This document shows positions 12,157-24,600 of a stretch of 64,000 nt of DNA, in pieces (position 1 is the first letter of the stretch; the number at the start of each line of letters is the position of its first letter). Source of the DNA: Dermanyssus gallinae (lineage: Eukaryota; Arthropoda; Arachnida; Mesostigmata; Dermanyssidae); NCBI GenBank assembly GCA_003439945.1, contig QVRM01005202.1, forward strand, positions 760,001 to 824,000, written 5' to 3'. The notes under the pieces were generated by a model. That model made no database searches, was not told the DNA's origin, and saw only the letters and a program-made list of their open reading frames with translations. The position numbers and the translations under genes were made by a program.

Positions 12157-12590
12157 ATCAACTCGGTAAACTGCAATTGTCAGATAATTGGTGAAGTATA
12201 CAACTATAACTACCTTGGTCTGGCGTGCCAGAATTACATCAAATGGAAAATTTATATTAAACCTATGATAAGCAAACTTACAACAAGAGCGTTACTTTTA
12301 CATAAGCTACGACAAATTGCCTCGAATTTAAGAAAATTGTGTATTTTGCATTTATTTTTCACACGCAAAATGTCACACTTAAAATTGTGTTTTGTGTACG
12401 GCGTTTTACTTAAGTCGAACGTCAAACCAATAGTAACGCTTCAGAAAAGATGCTTACGAAATATATTTGGGTTGGCTTATAGGGCAACCACTGAGAACAT
12501 ATGGAGGAATAAAAATGTATTGCACTTTTATGGAATATACATATGTAGCATTCTGACCTACTGTAGCAGGAACCGTACCTTCTAATAAAG
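12112..12590 (+). pseudogene. LINE reverse transcriptase thumb/C-terminal fragment
   Basis: Starting inside the right palindrome arm, one frame reads SLDLxINxKLVLI (matching the LxLNxxKTKxxxF motif of non-LTR RTs, with two stops), then EVYNYNYLGL (the YLG motif). It continues TTRALLLHKLRQ, LKSNVKPIVTLQKRCLRNIF and AYRATTENIW before a stop. The LQKRxLRxIxxxxYRxxTxxLW pattern is typical of jockey/CR1-group RT C-termini. From 12157 to about 12582 the frame is open without a stop. Palm motifs A to C are absent, cut off at the palindrome and (TA)n junction. Downstream frames up to about 12.8 kb may hold more of the tail, but I cannot show it. Confidence 0.75.
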
Positions 12591-12599
12591 CTTATCTTA

Positions 12600-12950
12600 C
12601 CAGAAGTGCTGTAAACAATGTTGTAACACACCCATATACAAAGCCTATGACAAATTATGTGATGTTTTGATGTTGGCACACTCACAGGAGCAGGAACACA
12701 CAGGCTATATCTTTTTTTTTGCAAAACGTTTTTTATTGATACAATTGTTGAAAATGTGTAACTATGTAAATTCTAAGCTCATTGAGGATTTTTTCCAAAT
12801 TAATTTGTCGTCCGGAGAAGAGGGCCCCATACAATATATATATATATATATATCAAGGCCCGGTAATTCCGGCAGAATTTGTCCCAGTGGAATGGGTGTC
12901 CAAAATAGCATGAAAAATCTACTTAAAAAATATATAACTATTTTATTGTG

Positions 12951-12992
<42 letters not shown>

Positions 12993-13300
12993 TTTTTTCA
13001 ATCATACGCGTTTTTTTCTTGAATCAATTATAACAGTTGCGTCGTCTTATTTAAAAGCCTTAGCATTTACCTAAATCCTGTTTTAAAACACATCATTTCC
13101 TTTATACACAGCCGGACTGCCATATTATTCGCACAAACCAAAATATAAACCCTATTCAACACGCAATTTCACCGCGCGCAACACTACAGATACGATTGAA
13201 CTATACACGACAGGGTCATCCATGAGTGAATCCCGGCAGAACTACTTTTCGTCCGTTCGTTGCGTTAAATACAATTGCAATGCAAAGCAAGATGGCAACC
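12600..13300. other. No recognisable gene; two short (TA)n arrays
   Basis: TA arrays lie at about 12834-12852 and 12953-12990. The segment between them shows nothing recognisable. Confidence 0.4.
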
Positions 13301-13301
13301 G

Positions 13302-13520
13302 AGCAAGATGGCTTAGTGGCAAAAGCCTTTGCCTTGCATTCGGGAGGCCTGATTTCGAAACCCAGACCGGCCACTCTTAATTGGTTTCCATGGTTCTTAA
13401 TTTAAACAAGGTGAATGCCGGACTGGACTAAAAATCGACCATGATCGAAAAAAAACGGGGAGCACAGATGTCTCAATGCAAAGAAATGGTGCATTACCAT
13501 CCAACCCCCCATTAAGTTTA
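13302..13520 (+). mobile_element. tRNA-derived SINE, family A, copy 1
   Basis: An internal RNA polymerase III promoter is visible: A box TGGCTTAGTGGC at 13309, B box GATTTCGAAACCC at 13351. Then comes a unique body of about 150 bp that also occurs, inverted, at 19441..19668. The two copies share the body through CAGATGTCTCAAT and GGTGCATTACCATCCAACC. The 3' end of this copy lacks a long A tail. I see no clear target-site duplication. Confidence 0.8.
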
Positions 13521-13997
13521 AGTTTTTTAGACGTTCTATTCAGTCACAATTTTTTAATTCAAAATGTGTGATGGCAAAAGTAGATATGGCAGCAAAGTAG
13601 CTGGCAGATTACAGGACCTGCGCGACAGTTAAAAAGCAGGTGTGTCTAAGCAGGAAATATAGTTTGGTAATGCAAATACGCAGGCACACACCTGATGTGA
13701 TTAACGCCAGGTACTCTTCTACAAGCTGTTACGACGCTCTCTGACGCAACTGCAATTTATGCCAAACGAACAGAAGAACCACGTGCCAGGCGGTGGGTGG
13801 CAATCGTCTCCTTTGGCCGATGATTTTGCAATGCCATATATAACATCTTGACCAGGGTAAGAGTGGCATGCTTAGCACTTGAAGAGCAAGATCGTATGCC
13901 CGACTACGTGCCTTGAGGACTGGCGATTTTTCCGTAACAATTTCCATTTTGACCACTTATCTAACAAGCGATACAGAAGAACCTGTACTGGCTTTTA

Positions 13998-14166
<169 letters not shown>

Positions 14167-14895
14167 CTCTGATCGCATCAAGTAAGCAACATGTTTGCGT
14201 ATTGTATAATCTGCCATCTTGCTAGCTATGCCTTTCATTACTTATCTTTGACGGGCACATAGACGAAAACAATGTAAGCCTACCGTATTAAGCAGCATCG
14301 ACAATATTTGTAGCACTTTACGACCTCGGCAGTGCGAAATTGTCTATGTTTCTTAAATCTCTCATGTCTTTCCCATGTAGTTCAGATTTTCTCCTCAATC
14401 GAAATGTAATAATCCTCTAGCCAGCCAAAATAGATCATGCCACGCTCACATCTACTCGGAAGGTTGAGGTAATCTACACAGATGTACAAACTGATAGCGT
14501 GCTACGTTGTGGCCCATCTAAAAATGGAAATATCGCCACTATGGCCAAACGGTAACTAATACGCATTCTCCTCCCGCCTTGCCTAAAGAAGATGTCGTTG
14601 TATGGGCAGGCCCATGAAGCTGGGTGGAGCCTTTCTCCCAGCGTAACAATAAACCAAACGGTGAACACACTCATATCAGTTAATGAATGGATGTACGAGC
14701 GTATTCATAATAGCCTAGACAGTGCAGACTAACCAAGATATCTCTTACAATGTGTACAATGAATTGTTAGGTTACACAGGTTCTGATATCGCGTCGTTTG
14801 TAGAAGAGACGTAGATGCTTGGCAATATATATACTATTGATTTGATTTGATTTGATATACACATAGATGCACATAATTATATGTATGTATGCATG

Positions 14896-14898
<3 letters not shown>

Positions 14899-14969
<71 letters not shown>
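14899..14969. repeat. (TA)n microsatellite, 71 bp
   Basis: TA array preceded by ATGT repeats at about 14880-14898. Confidence 0.95.
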
Positions 14970-14971
<2 letters not shown>

Positions 14972-15063
14972 AATATAAATGTTTATACACAACGAATCGT
15001 TCAATTACGCTTCCTGTGCACGGCATTTCTTCATTATCAAGCGCGTTGCTCGTATGTAGACAG

Positions 15064-15768
15064 ACCAGTTCCTTCGGGGAATCTCCAGAAGGAGAAGATG
15101 AGACCGGTTGTTAGGACTCTGGGACCAATTTTTGTCGATGTACAAAGCGGGACGCTGAGCCAGCATACGCCATCAACACGCAGGAGAGGTGAGGAGACGG
15201 CCGCTGCGTAAGGTCGAACTGTGCCAACGATCTCGAACGAATATGGCTCTAACAGCGACCAAATTGGCTGTCATTTTGGTACCGTTGATATCGCCTCCGA
15301 GGCGCGCGCAAATTTGTGTTCATTCACTCTCCAATTTGAACTCCTAGATAGGGGCCCGTGTTATTATCATCATTTACTATCTCGATTCGAAGTCGATTTG
15401 GCTCTCGCCTCAGCCTGCGTTTTTCGTGAGATTGTAACGAAAAAGGATAGGGACGAACGACAACTGGCGTCCCGTTCAGAACTTCCAATTAAATCGCTGT
15501 CGGATTTCGACGATCTTTTGAAACTCTGCAAGAATGTCGTCTTTTGTCGACGCTATCTTCCATTCTTTTCTACCATTTCAGAACACATTACATAAATAAC
15601 CAAATATGTGCCAGCAACAGCAGCGTAGCAATGTATGCGTTGAATTATTGCATAGGTAATTCAACGGCTTTCTCTGGGCAGAAAACTTACTGCAATTTTC
15701 ACGAACCTGACGCGCCAGACGTCTTGTTTAATGCTAGTAAATCGCCCAAGAAACTGGAGTTTGGTAAT
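15064..15768 (+). other. Cluster of exon-like segments, unknown gene
   Basis: Three neighbouring segments look coding. (1) About 15093..15188 follows a CCAG acceptor-like site and ends at a strong donor-like GAGAG/GTGAGG; it encodes MRPVVRTLGPIFVDVQSG and more. (2) 15212..15595 is an open frame of about 124 codons with GTVDIASEARANLCSF and LLDRGPCYYHHLLSRFEVDL, without repeats. (3) About 15655..15768 reads STAFSGQKTYCNFHEPDA and ends at AAT/GTAAGT, a consensus donor. I recognise no family in any of them, and phases between them do not chain obviously. They may be exons of one gene, or parts of an unrecognised mobile element. Confidence 0.35.
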
Positions 15769-15779
15769 GTAAGTACGTA

Positions 15780-16510
15780 GTTTTATATATTTTTCACCCG
15801 TACATGGCATTCGCCCGCTAACTAATCATATCTATTGAAAGGTTAAGATAAAAGGCAAGCCACGCTACTTTCGTTCGTAGTGACCAACACACTCGTTATT
15901 GAGGAATCATCATAAAAATGAGCTTATGTCTTTACAGGTCTGTATTTTTTTGCTGCGTTACTAGAAAAAAAAGTAGCTATGCCATCTGTCAGAAGTGTGT
16001 AAATATTTTATGGTTGCGTGTTGCCTATAAAGGAAATCAAAACCTACTGAAATATGCAAGTTTATTGAATCATCAAAATGATAGTCTGTCCGTTTAATGA
16101 TCTCTTGCTACTGAACTATTAATGTTTCCAACCCTTTTTTGTAAAGGGTTTCTTCCAAAATTGGAGCAAGTGTTGCAGCGTATTTAGTATTACTTCTACA
16201 AACAAATATTTTTTTCTGTAGTTAAAAAGATGTCGAAGAAGCTATCGGAACAAATTGTAGTTTAAAGTGACAATGTATGCCACATAGAACATCAAGTGCG
16301 CAATTAACGTAACAGAGAACTATTCAGTAAGCTGTTTGTTATGTATTCGTATTGCGTAGAGTGATATGATAAGAATATTACAATATTATTACAATAAATT
16401 ATAAGTATACTACATACAGTATAGTAGTACTGCGGGCTGCTATTGAGTAAGCTACCCTGGTGGAGAGTAGCAGTACCCGTTTACACGCCGAGTGTACCTA
16501 AAGCAGGTGT
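15780..16510. other. No recognisable gene
   Basis: AT-rich sequence with short ORFs only. The segment 16441-16510 may be the degraded upstream part of the RT piece that follows. Confidence 0.4.
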
Positions 16511-16519
16511 TGTTCGGCC

Positions 16520-16830
16520 GCAAAGGCAACAGGCACGGACGGTATCCAAGTAAAAGTCGTTAAAACGCGGATACAGGATTACCCTATTGCTTTTATGAAC
16601 GTAATGGAGGCCATTCTGCGATCGGGCACGTTCCTTGATTGCTAGGACGAGGTGCACATAACTCTGATCCCTAAAACCGCATCCCTCAAAATTACCCTTT
16701 TGTTTTTAGATCAATTAGCATCCTGCGTAATCTCTTCAAGTCGGTCGACCATTTCATCTATATACAGACGCACAAAACTAGACGACAAAAATATATCTCG
16801 AAGTACCAACAGACGGCTTTAGCTCAAGCC
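16520..16830 (+). pseudogene. LINE reverse transcriptase palm fragment (motifs 1-2)
   Basis: One frame reads KATGTDGIQVKVVKT, MNVMEAILRSGTFLD, a stop where Trp is expected, then DEVHITLIPKT. In a shifted frame it continues RSISILRNLFKSV and YQQTALAQAAEHMVN. This reproduces the order of non-LTR RT motifs: K-x-G-x-DGI, FNxxLxxGxFPxxWKxAxVxLIPK, then YRPISLLxxxxKxxE. Only the N-terminal palm is present, with at least one stop and one frameshift, so it is a relic. I cannot assign it to one of the other LINE copies here because they cover other parts of the protein. Confidence 0.7.
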
Positions 16831-16859
16831 GCTGAACACATGGTAAACTGAAAGTATTT

Positions 16860-18226
16860 TAACCATAGTTGAAACCCAGAGATGTATTCGCTCAAAAACA
16901 AGATCGCACTACCTGGCAATCTTGCCATCAAAAACGCTGCGTCTTCCTTACCCCCAATATAATTCATGCAGATAATCTGGCTACCGTGATTATGTCGCAT
17001 GAGTTTAGGGGGCTAGAGAGGACAGCAACTGGCGTCCTGCATGGTATTTCCATCTGGCTCATTCCGCATAGACTTCACTTAGCCTGCATATAACAGAGGC
17101 AATATTTCTGAACGAGCAGAAACGCCCCCCACAACTCAGCCTAAACCTAGAGGGGCATTTTTAGCGCGGTTTTTAGCGCAAATTATGCCAAAAACATCGG
17201 CATCGAGTACTAGACTCTCCGGTTCGAGTGTGCGTCTTAAAAGCGTTCTTACTCTACCCCCCCCCTCCCCATTCCCGAAGGCAGGGCAAGCGTGGGAGCA
17301 CAATTCTACTGCGAAGCAAACCGAGGAGTAGAACATGAGTGGCCAACATTCTCGAGATCACTTTCCGCCGGTCACTTCAGGCTTGTTCCAGGCGTAATCT
17401 GTGTCCGGGCGGCGTTTTCTGCGAGGATATCTACCACCTTGAAAGGTTCGTAACACACGTATTTCATTGCGGATGACCAAAGGATACAAAAACGGACTCG
17501 GCGGTCGTGTGCTGGCAGTGAGAGAGCGTGTGAGCAATCAATTTACAGCGCCTAAAAGTTGATTCCAACTTTATAACGCTTTCAAGTTGATTTCAATTAC
17601 TGGCCGCCACGCAGACACGGTCCATCGATCGTCTGAGTTCCAGCCTGCGCTGTGAAACTTTTCGAACAACCTTTCGTCGCAGGTGCGTGCGCTCACAGAG
17701 TTTTTTTTTCTTCAGGAAGATCGACAACGAGATCTGATGAACCTTACCAACCTGGATACAGCTTTGGAAACCATATAGCAAAACACTCCGAATTTAGTCC
17801 GCCTCTTTCACCCTTCTGCTTCTGTTCGGCCTGTTTGCAGAACAAGAAAGCTTTGCGCTCTTAAATTGAAACCACATGTTATACAGCATGACGTCCGCTT
17901 TGTTAGTCAGTACACAACTGTCCATCTATTTTATGCTGCCTATTTCGAGCAAGACCTGCAGACATACAAGATGACTAGACGTAAAAATAACGCATCGTGT
18001 GCACACACGTTATCTGTAGCGGCGTAGTAAAAGTTTGATGGAGAATAAATAAACGGACGTCTGCATTTGGTTACGCTTGCTATTATTTTGTGGAAATTTT
18101 ACCAATGTGTGAATTTGCTTCACCAGCATATGTTGTCGGTCACAGTGTTGTCGCGCTAAGTAAGCCCAATTGAGGTCGTTTTCTCTGCTTTCCCTAGAGC
18201 AGCCCGATCTTCATTTTACTCTCTCT

Positions 18227-18265
<39 letters not shown>

Positions 18266-18930
18266 TTATTTATCTTTAGGCCGCTTATGCTACTGTTTTA
18301 TTATCATGCTCCCCTCTCGCTCTTCTTACCAACGAGCCTTCATCGCAAACGAGATCTCTGCCGTCTTTCAACCAAGACTGCTGCGTGTCGTATGCTTGCA
18401 TGTCGTTCTACCGACCGTATCACAACTGAGGTAGGTACAGAAAGAGAACCAAATATAGATAGAATAAGAGTGACCGTTTTGGAGAAAGACGTCATTAAGG
18501 GAGCGGGAGAGACGCCTTCTAAGCTTATGTCGTATGTCTCGCACGGTTTGGTAAGATGCCTCTTCTTGAACCAAACTGAACATGCACACAATCTTCACGG
18601 TCACCCACACGGAGTACACTTAATGCGCCCGTGGAATGCAAACAAATCTATAGGGGCGGGATCAAGCTCATGAATTACGAGGTTCTTGGAAGAACGCGTA
18701 TGCCTTTCCCTTACTAACATACGCCATTTACAAGTATGCTCTAAAGACGTCGAGTTGCTGCTGCTGCCCAAAGATAATTTGATAGATAAAGATAACTTGC
18801 TAGGATGGGACTTCCCTCTTGGCTGGGCGTTTCGCCCGCGGTTAGTGATAGTGGCGCTTACTGAGAAAAATCGGTGACAGCATGGTGGCTAGGTAAGCAA
18901 AGGCAAATCTACCTGCTTAGTATACATATA

Positions 18931-18988
<58 letters not shown>

Positions 18989-19380
18989 AGCGGTAAGGTG
19001 TATATATACACACGTGACATACGTGTTGATCTACGCTTTTTTCAATGCCTCCATAAGACTAATGGGCAAGTCGCTACTCACCTGAGGAATTGAGGCATCT
19101 TCATCACCGGCCGTCGCCTCTGAAAATTGTGTATAATACTGTTAGTATTATCGTCGTTTATTATTAAAATGTACTGATATCATTTTAAACACGTTGCCAC
19201 CGTTGCGTGCAGGTATCTTTTACTGCTCGATTTTTGTGCAAACAAGCGTGAATTTTTGCAGCGGTGAATCACTCGTAATTCCAATTATTCAATTGTATTA
19301 ATTCTAACCCATTCTGAAAATGAAAATGCCAATTGAGCCTGCATATCTTAAGCCCTTGATTGCAATTTTCATCTTAACAC
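16860..19380. other. No recognisable gene; TA arrays
   Basis: TA arrays at about 18230-18260 and 18923-18985. The open frame 18287..18673 (+) and its antisense frames show no recognisable domain. A C/G-rich patch lies near 17262-17275. Confidence 0.4.
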
Positions 19381-19388
19381 AACAAATC

Positions 19389-19389
<1 letters not shown>

Positions 19390-19441
<52 letters not shown>
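19390..19441. repeat. (TA)n microsatellite abutting a SINE tail
   Basis: TA array of about 52 bp that runs directly into the oligo-T (antisense poly-A tail) of the SINE at 19441..19668. Confidence 0.95.
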
Positions 19442-19450
<9 letters not shown>

Positions 19451-19668
19451 TTTTTAATTTTAGTGAGAGGGTTGGATGGTAATGCACCATCTCTTTTATT
19501 GAGACATCTGTGCTCCCTGTTTTGTGTTTGTCGATTTTTAATCCACTCCGGCATTCACCTTGTTTAAATTGGGAACCATAAAAACCAATTTAGGAGTGGC
19601 CGGTCTGGGTCTCGAACCCAGGCCTCCCGAATGCAAGGCAAAGGCTGTTGCCACTAAGCCATCTTGCT
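19441..19668 (-). mobile_element. tRNA-derived SINE, family A, copy 2 (with A tail)
   Basis: On the minus strand it reads from A box TGGCTTAGTGGCA (near 19661) through B box GGGTTCGAGACCC (near 19619) and the shared body to an A-rich tail of about 14 A at 19441-19455. It is the inverted counterpart of 13302..13520 and is better preserved in the B box. Both ends lie against (TA)n (19390-19441 and 19669-19684). The simplest reading is insertion into a TA array, with the target-site duplication hidden in the repeat. Confidence 0.85.
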
Positions 19669-19743
19669 TATATATATATATATACATCCATCGACATTGA
19701 TATTAAAAGAGTGGAAAATAATTATTAATAATGAGAGATAGTT

Positions 19744-20612
19744 TTGTTTATTGATTGATTGGTGTATTGCTCGCTTGGCATGCATACCTAAATATGTCAC
19801 CCTCTTATATCAGGGGCGCTTAGAGCGGCAGCATATATATTACCTACGCATCCATATAATCCACATTTACTTCAATACCTACTGAGTAATTGCTTATTAT
19901 TGTGACAACCTCTTCTTTGTAATATCGACCAGATCATTTCTAACATTTGGTCCTAGAGCTAGGGCCTCCGACAGCTCTATATCTCTGCTCCCCCCTAAGG
20001 CTATACATTCTTTAATAATATGTTCGATTGACGCATTCTCTAGCCCACATGCTTGACATGCTGTACTTTGCTCCTCCTTATATTTAGCTCTATGTATCCT
20101 AGTATCCAACATCCCTGCCCTGGCATCTGCCAATAGCCCACTTGCTCTTGAATTCTCGTATACCCATTCTACCCCGCCCCTTTCCCGCTTTTCCTTTCCA
20201 TACATAGTTGCCAAACTTGATCTGCAGCCCATCGTCAATTTCCATTTCTCTGTATATTGCTTGTTTACCTTTAATTTCATCATTTTCTCTGATACCCTCG
20301 CTCTTGCCCATCGCTGACAATTGTACCCAAAATCTCTAGCTGCGAACTCTACTCTGTGGTCCCACTTCGTTTTAATCCTAAGTGCCGTCTTTACCAGCTG
20401 CATCTGTTTAACCCATCTTTTATTTGTGACATTTTCAATCCTACTGCTAGATCTAAGCTTACTTTGTACTTTCCTTTGTATAAATTTTGACATTCTCCTT
20501 CCCCCTCAAGAAATTCCCTGGCGCAATTAAAACGGCAACCCAATGCAAATCTTATCACCTCTCTTTGTATTGTTCCTAACTTCTTTCTCAACCCTGCGCT
20601 GTGGACCATTTA
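19744..20612 (-). pseudogene. LINE family 1, 5'-truncated copy B (ORF2 C-terminus and 3' tail)
   Basis: The minus-strand frame from 20609 reads VHSAGLRKKLGTIQREVIRF. A shifted frame (20493..19897) continues for 198 codons, through CQRWARARVSEKMMKLKV to CQACGLENASIEHIIKECIA (a CxxC-x8-H-x4-C putative zinc motif) and the end ITKKRLSQ. A 3' untranslated part and a tail of ATTG-type repeats follow at about 19744-19762. The same sequence, on the other strand, makes up the 3' third of copy A (51725..54165). Homology starts abruptly at 20612, a typical LINE 5' truncation. One frameshift separates the two open parts. No target-site duplication was found. Confidence 0.85.
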
Positions 20613-20950
20613 TAATACTTTAGTTCTAGTGGCACAGTAAAAACAATGGCCTGGGAATATAACAAGTTCTTTTTTGCGTAGACCTACTTGCGGAGTACAT
20701 CTCGGTTGCTTGCTTCTAATACTAACAAAACGTCTTTACTAACAAACGAAGCATAAGTATTTCCATATACTACGAAACATCTTACAGAGTGCTACTAAAT
20801 ATTTAGAATAGAACCAAACAGATGGCACACTATATTATGAGGCCGTGTTGGACTGAACGCTCTCGAGAATTCTCATGTTGTTGGCACGATGTCATCAAAA
20901 TAAATTTAAAAATGAAAAGTAAGTTTATATAATGTCACGAGGTAATTTTT

Positions 20951-21088
20951 AGGTCATCTTAAAGCATTTTACAAAGTAGTTTCTTTGGGATTCTTACAAG
21001 GTGATTTCTTAGATAATTTTAGGTCACTTCTTAGGTCATCTTAGATAGTTGCCCGAGGTATTTGTTCTTCGTGACTAATCTTAGGTCA
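20951..21088 (+). other. Cluster of four AGGTCA motifs
   Basis: AGGTCA occurs at 20951, 21021, 21033 and 21083, usually preceded by TT and followed by a TTA-containing stretch. AGGTCA is the half-site of nuclear receptors. The pair at 21021 and 21033 is a direct repeat with a 6-base spacer. It may equally be a decayed tandem repeat; no gene is recognised nearby. Confidence 0.3.
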
Positions 21089-21354
21089 TTTTATTCGTAA
21101 GTAGCTGCGATGTAAATTTATATTAGTTTGACAGCTGACTTCGCTCATGATTTTAAATGCTTACGTAGTGTGCCCACTATGGGAAAGCCTGCATTTGCAA
21201 GCGCCACTGGACCGTCACCAGGCCGCCGTTGCACAGGAACAGGGTTGCATTTGAGTTCGATATCGTTAGCATGTCGAAGGGCAATAGCTGTGGCCCCAAA
21301 TTTTTGTTTTCATAAATTCCCCACCGTTTCCTCCTTTCACTGATATTGCTGCAG

Positions 21355-21434
<80 letters not shown>
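21355..21434. repeat. (AAT)n microsatellite, 80 bp
   Basis: Uninterrupted trinucleotide array. Confidence 0.95.
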
Positions 21435-21435
<1 letters not shown>

Positions 21436-23650
21436 TGGCCTTTAGGAAGTACAAGACGGACGAGGTGCTATTGTGTCATTGGCATGGCGATGTTGTCGGC
21501 ATCGTTGCTATCATCATTACAATCATCATAAGCGTTGAGGCAACAGCAGTCTAATCAAAATTCGTTCGTCGAAGATGGCAGAATGCGGTGGGGGTGGCAG
21601 AGCTGCAAGGTCTCTGCTGGAGAGAAGGGGGGGGGGGGGGGTCACTGAACAGCGCCTTTGAAATGCAAATTTTACTCACGCGGAGCTTAGAGTTGCTTAA
21701 ATGAAATTAATAAAATTATACAAACTAAATTATAAAAATCATCACACGTGGTGCCGATCCATCGTACGCGCAATATACGTTAGGCAACACTTGCAGGAAA
21801 TATGATTTTCGACCCCTGCCGGCCTACCCACCCTGACGACAGTCTCTGTAGTGCCTAATACTGGTGGCTAGCTGAAATGCGAGTCTGAGACCTTGGCACG
21901 CCGGGAGCTGGTGGACGTTGAAACGTTCGTTCGCTGCGCCACTCTTGCCTATGAGCCGGCTTGTCCATCGCGTCCATCTCCGACTATCCATCAGCTCGGT
22001 CAAGCTTCCTTTTCGATGATGCGGTATAGATTCGCTACTCTTACGTGTCTGTATATTTACAGCTCGAACATGATCCAGTCGGGCATTTGCACTAGTTCTT
22101 GCAGTGGTTCATTCAGTACACTTAATGTCACTTACTTTGTAACGAGTGTCTTAGTTTAAAAACCACCGCTTCTAGCTCGCATTTTAAGGGCTAGTCGCGA
22201 TATTCGCTAGAACATGTGAATTATATATATATATGTATATATATATATACGTCGTAGATCACTTTAGAAATTGCTTGCTTTTCTTCTGCTTGACACGCCT
22301 TGTGCCCTTGGTATAGGGCTAGAGTCGCGTCCAATGTCAAGCGGGACCTAGAGAAAGGCGACTATTGGTGCGCAGTTTAGTGCATTATTAAGTATCCTAT
22401 CGGGCGCAGCTGAAGTGCTTACGCTTGCACCTGCAGTGTCTACGTCTGTTCCAACTTCTCCACAATGTGATCGACCTCGACTCGGGCGCTCGCCGCCTCC
22501 TGGCCTGGTACCTACCCTTGCCCTCGACTGGCGGGGGACGCTCAGCATTCTTACTACCAGCTGTACGATTTAGCTTCTCCGCTAAGGACCATCCGCCAGT
22601 ATCTGGCCGTCGAACTGACCATTCTCTACAATCGGCACTCGTGTTTCTCAGCGAAGTCGCCTTCTACCTTCCTGTCTGTGTTCGCGATCTTCTGAGAAAG
22701 CAGCTGCAGGCGTGGCTAACTTCCTCAGAGTGCACAGTGTATAATGAGAAGACGTCCTGCCGAGCGCACTCAAAACACTCAGAAGTCAGCAGCAACAGCA
22801 GCAGCAGTAGCAGCCTTCCTAGGTAGACTTACTGGCGACTGGAGGGGGGGGGGGTAGGTCCGTTTATTCCCTTCGAGTTTGGCACTCGGAGCCCCCCCCC
22901 CCCCCCCTGCCGGAAAGGACGTTTCCCCGCCTCGGCGCACTGCCCCATCTGCTCCGAGGAGTTTGCATAATAATCAGCTAAGGACGAGCTGAGGCGGATT
23001 CGCTAGCTACCCCGTCCCGGCAGCTGCTGTCTCTATTGCTCGCGAAGGCGATTCCGGAGAGCCGGAACCAACTGGGCTCGAGGAGGAGAAAGAAGCAGAT
23101 GATGACGACGAAGAGGAAGTTGATCCAGACTAGCGTCTCTCAGCAACAGCAGGTCACTACCACCACCAACGGGGCCCATCCCCTCCCGCAGACGGCTCCG
23201 AAGAATGTCGGCGCCTCTGCTGACGCACGAAGCCGTACGAAAACTTCGAAACTCGCACTCGAGCAGCAGCCCACTCAATGACGCGCGCCGTGTTGACAAC
23301 GACGCTGGCTCGGGCCGGCGTCGCTTCTTACCATAAATATTGACGGAGCCCGCTCACAACAGCGCGTGTAGACTTACGCAGGGGCGGCAAATTTTGTTAA
23401 CGATCACGTCTGCTCAAAGATATATATATATATATATAATCCCTCTCAACCATTCCCCTGCGCCTGCCTCGTAGACGCCAAATGCTGACGCTAATCCAGA
23501 AACGACAAATAACGATAAAGCCCTTGTGAACAGAGCAAGGCACGATGTGAGCTGGTCGGCATAATACTCAGCACACAATGCTGTCGCGGAGAGCTCGTTC
23601 ACCTAGCAAAGGACTGGCTTAAGATACTTCCAGAATAAGGCCACACCAAT

Positions 23651-23684
<34 letters not shown>

Positions 23685-24600
23685 CATGCTATAGCCGTAG
23701 GTTTTCATCAGATTGTGATAAGTGTCGATGCCCGTTCTGCTCGCAGGCTTGTGCTAGATATCACGCAGTGAACTGTCAGACGCCTCAGAGATTCCCGCAC
23801 TACCTCTCAATGTGGAAGAGACTCTAGCGTCTTTCATTTTGTGGTTATCTAAAAAAAATGCAACTTCTACATTTTTTTACAACAAGTTCTAAATAAATAG
23901 AATTAAAATTGATATTGACTTTTGGCGTCACGTACGGCCATCCTAACAGACTTACGTTTACGACACACAACCAAGGCTTCACGTTCCAAGTACTATTGCT
24001 CACACGTTTACTAATTTGGGTAGTAGTAGTAGTAGTAGTAATAGCAGTAGAATGAAATAATTATGCAATGGTCTGCCAGCTATCTAGTAGTAAAATCTAG
24101 TAGAGTATTCTTTCTCGGATAGATGACGTGTCTGCGTAAGTTCGTGTTGCGTTCGTTTGATTCCTTAACGGATGATCGGGCGATATCGAAAGCCGCTTTC
24201 CTGGTAAACCCGCTTCTGATTGAAAAACGTGTGAGCAGCGTATAGAGTGGGCCGCCATAGCAAACGAAGGCAGATGAAAGCCGAAAAAGAGCCGAATGGC
24301 TTCTCACCGAACGAGATCGTAGTGAGGAGAACGACAAAAGAAACGAGGAGGAGGAGAGACGGTAAAGGGCGGGGCGCTATTTGGGGTTGTCGTTTCAGAG
24401 TCTGACGAGATTAGCGGCGTCTAGAGTATGTCATCGATGGCAAGCGGCGGGGGGAGAGGCGACGAAAAGTCGAAGGCTACAACGACAACGACAACAACAA
24501 CGACAACGAGCACAAAAATAGGACGGAGACGGAAAAACGAAAACGAAAACGATACGATGATAAAGAGACGCCAGTTGACGTAGGAGAAGCAGAAGACAAA
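21435..24600. other. GC-richer block, no recognised protein
   Basis: From about 22.4 to 23.3 kb the sequence is GC- and CpG-richer, with a plus-strand open frame 22425..22826 ending in an AGC-repeat that encodes poly-Ser, then AG/GTAGAC. A second frame lies at 23036..23281 on the same strand. Homopolymer G and C runs occur at 21627-21641, 22844-22854 and 22892-22907. A (GTA)n tract lies at about 24020-24050. This could be an untranslated first exon or promoter of a gene I cannot see; no domain supports a protein call. Confidence 0.3.
22844..22907. repeat. G11 ... C16 inverted homopolymer pair
   Basis: A run of 11 G (22844-22854) is followed after 37 bases by a run of 16 C (22892-22907). The two can pair as a stem, or each can form quadruplex or i-motif structures. 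Confidence 0.9.
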
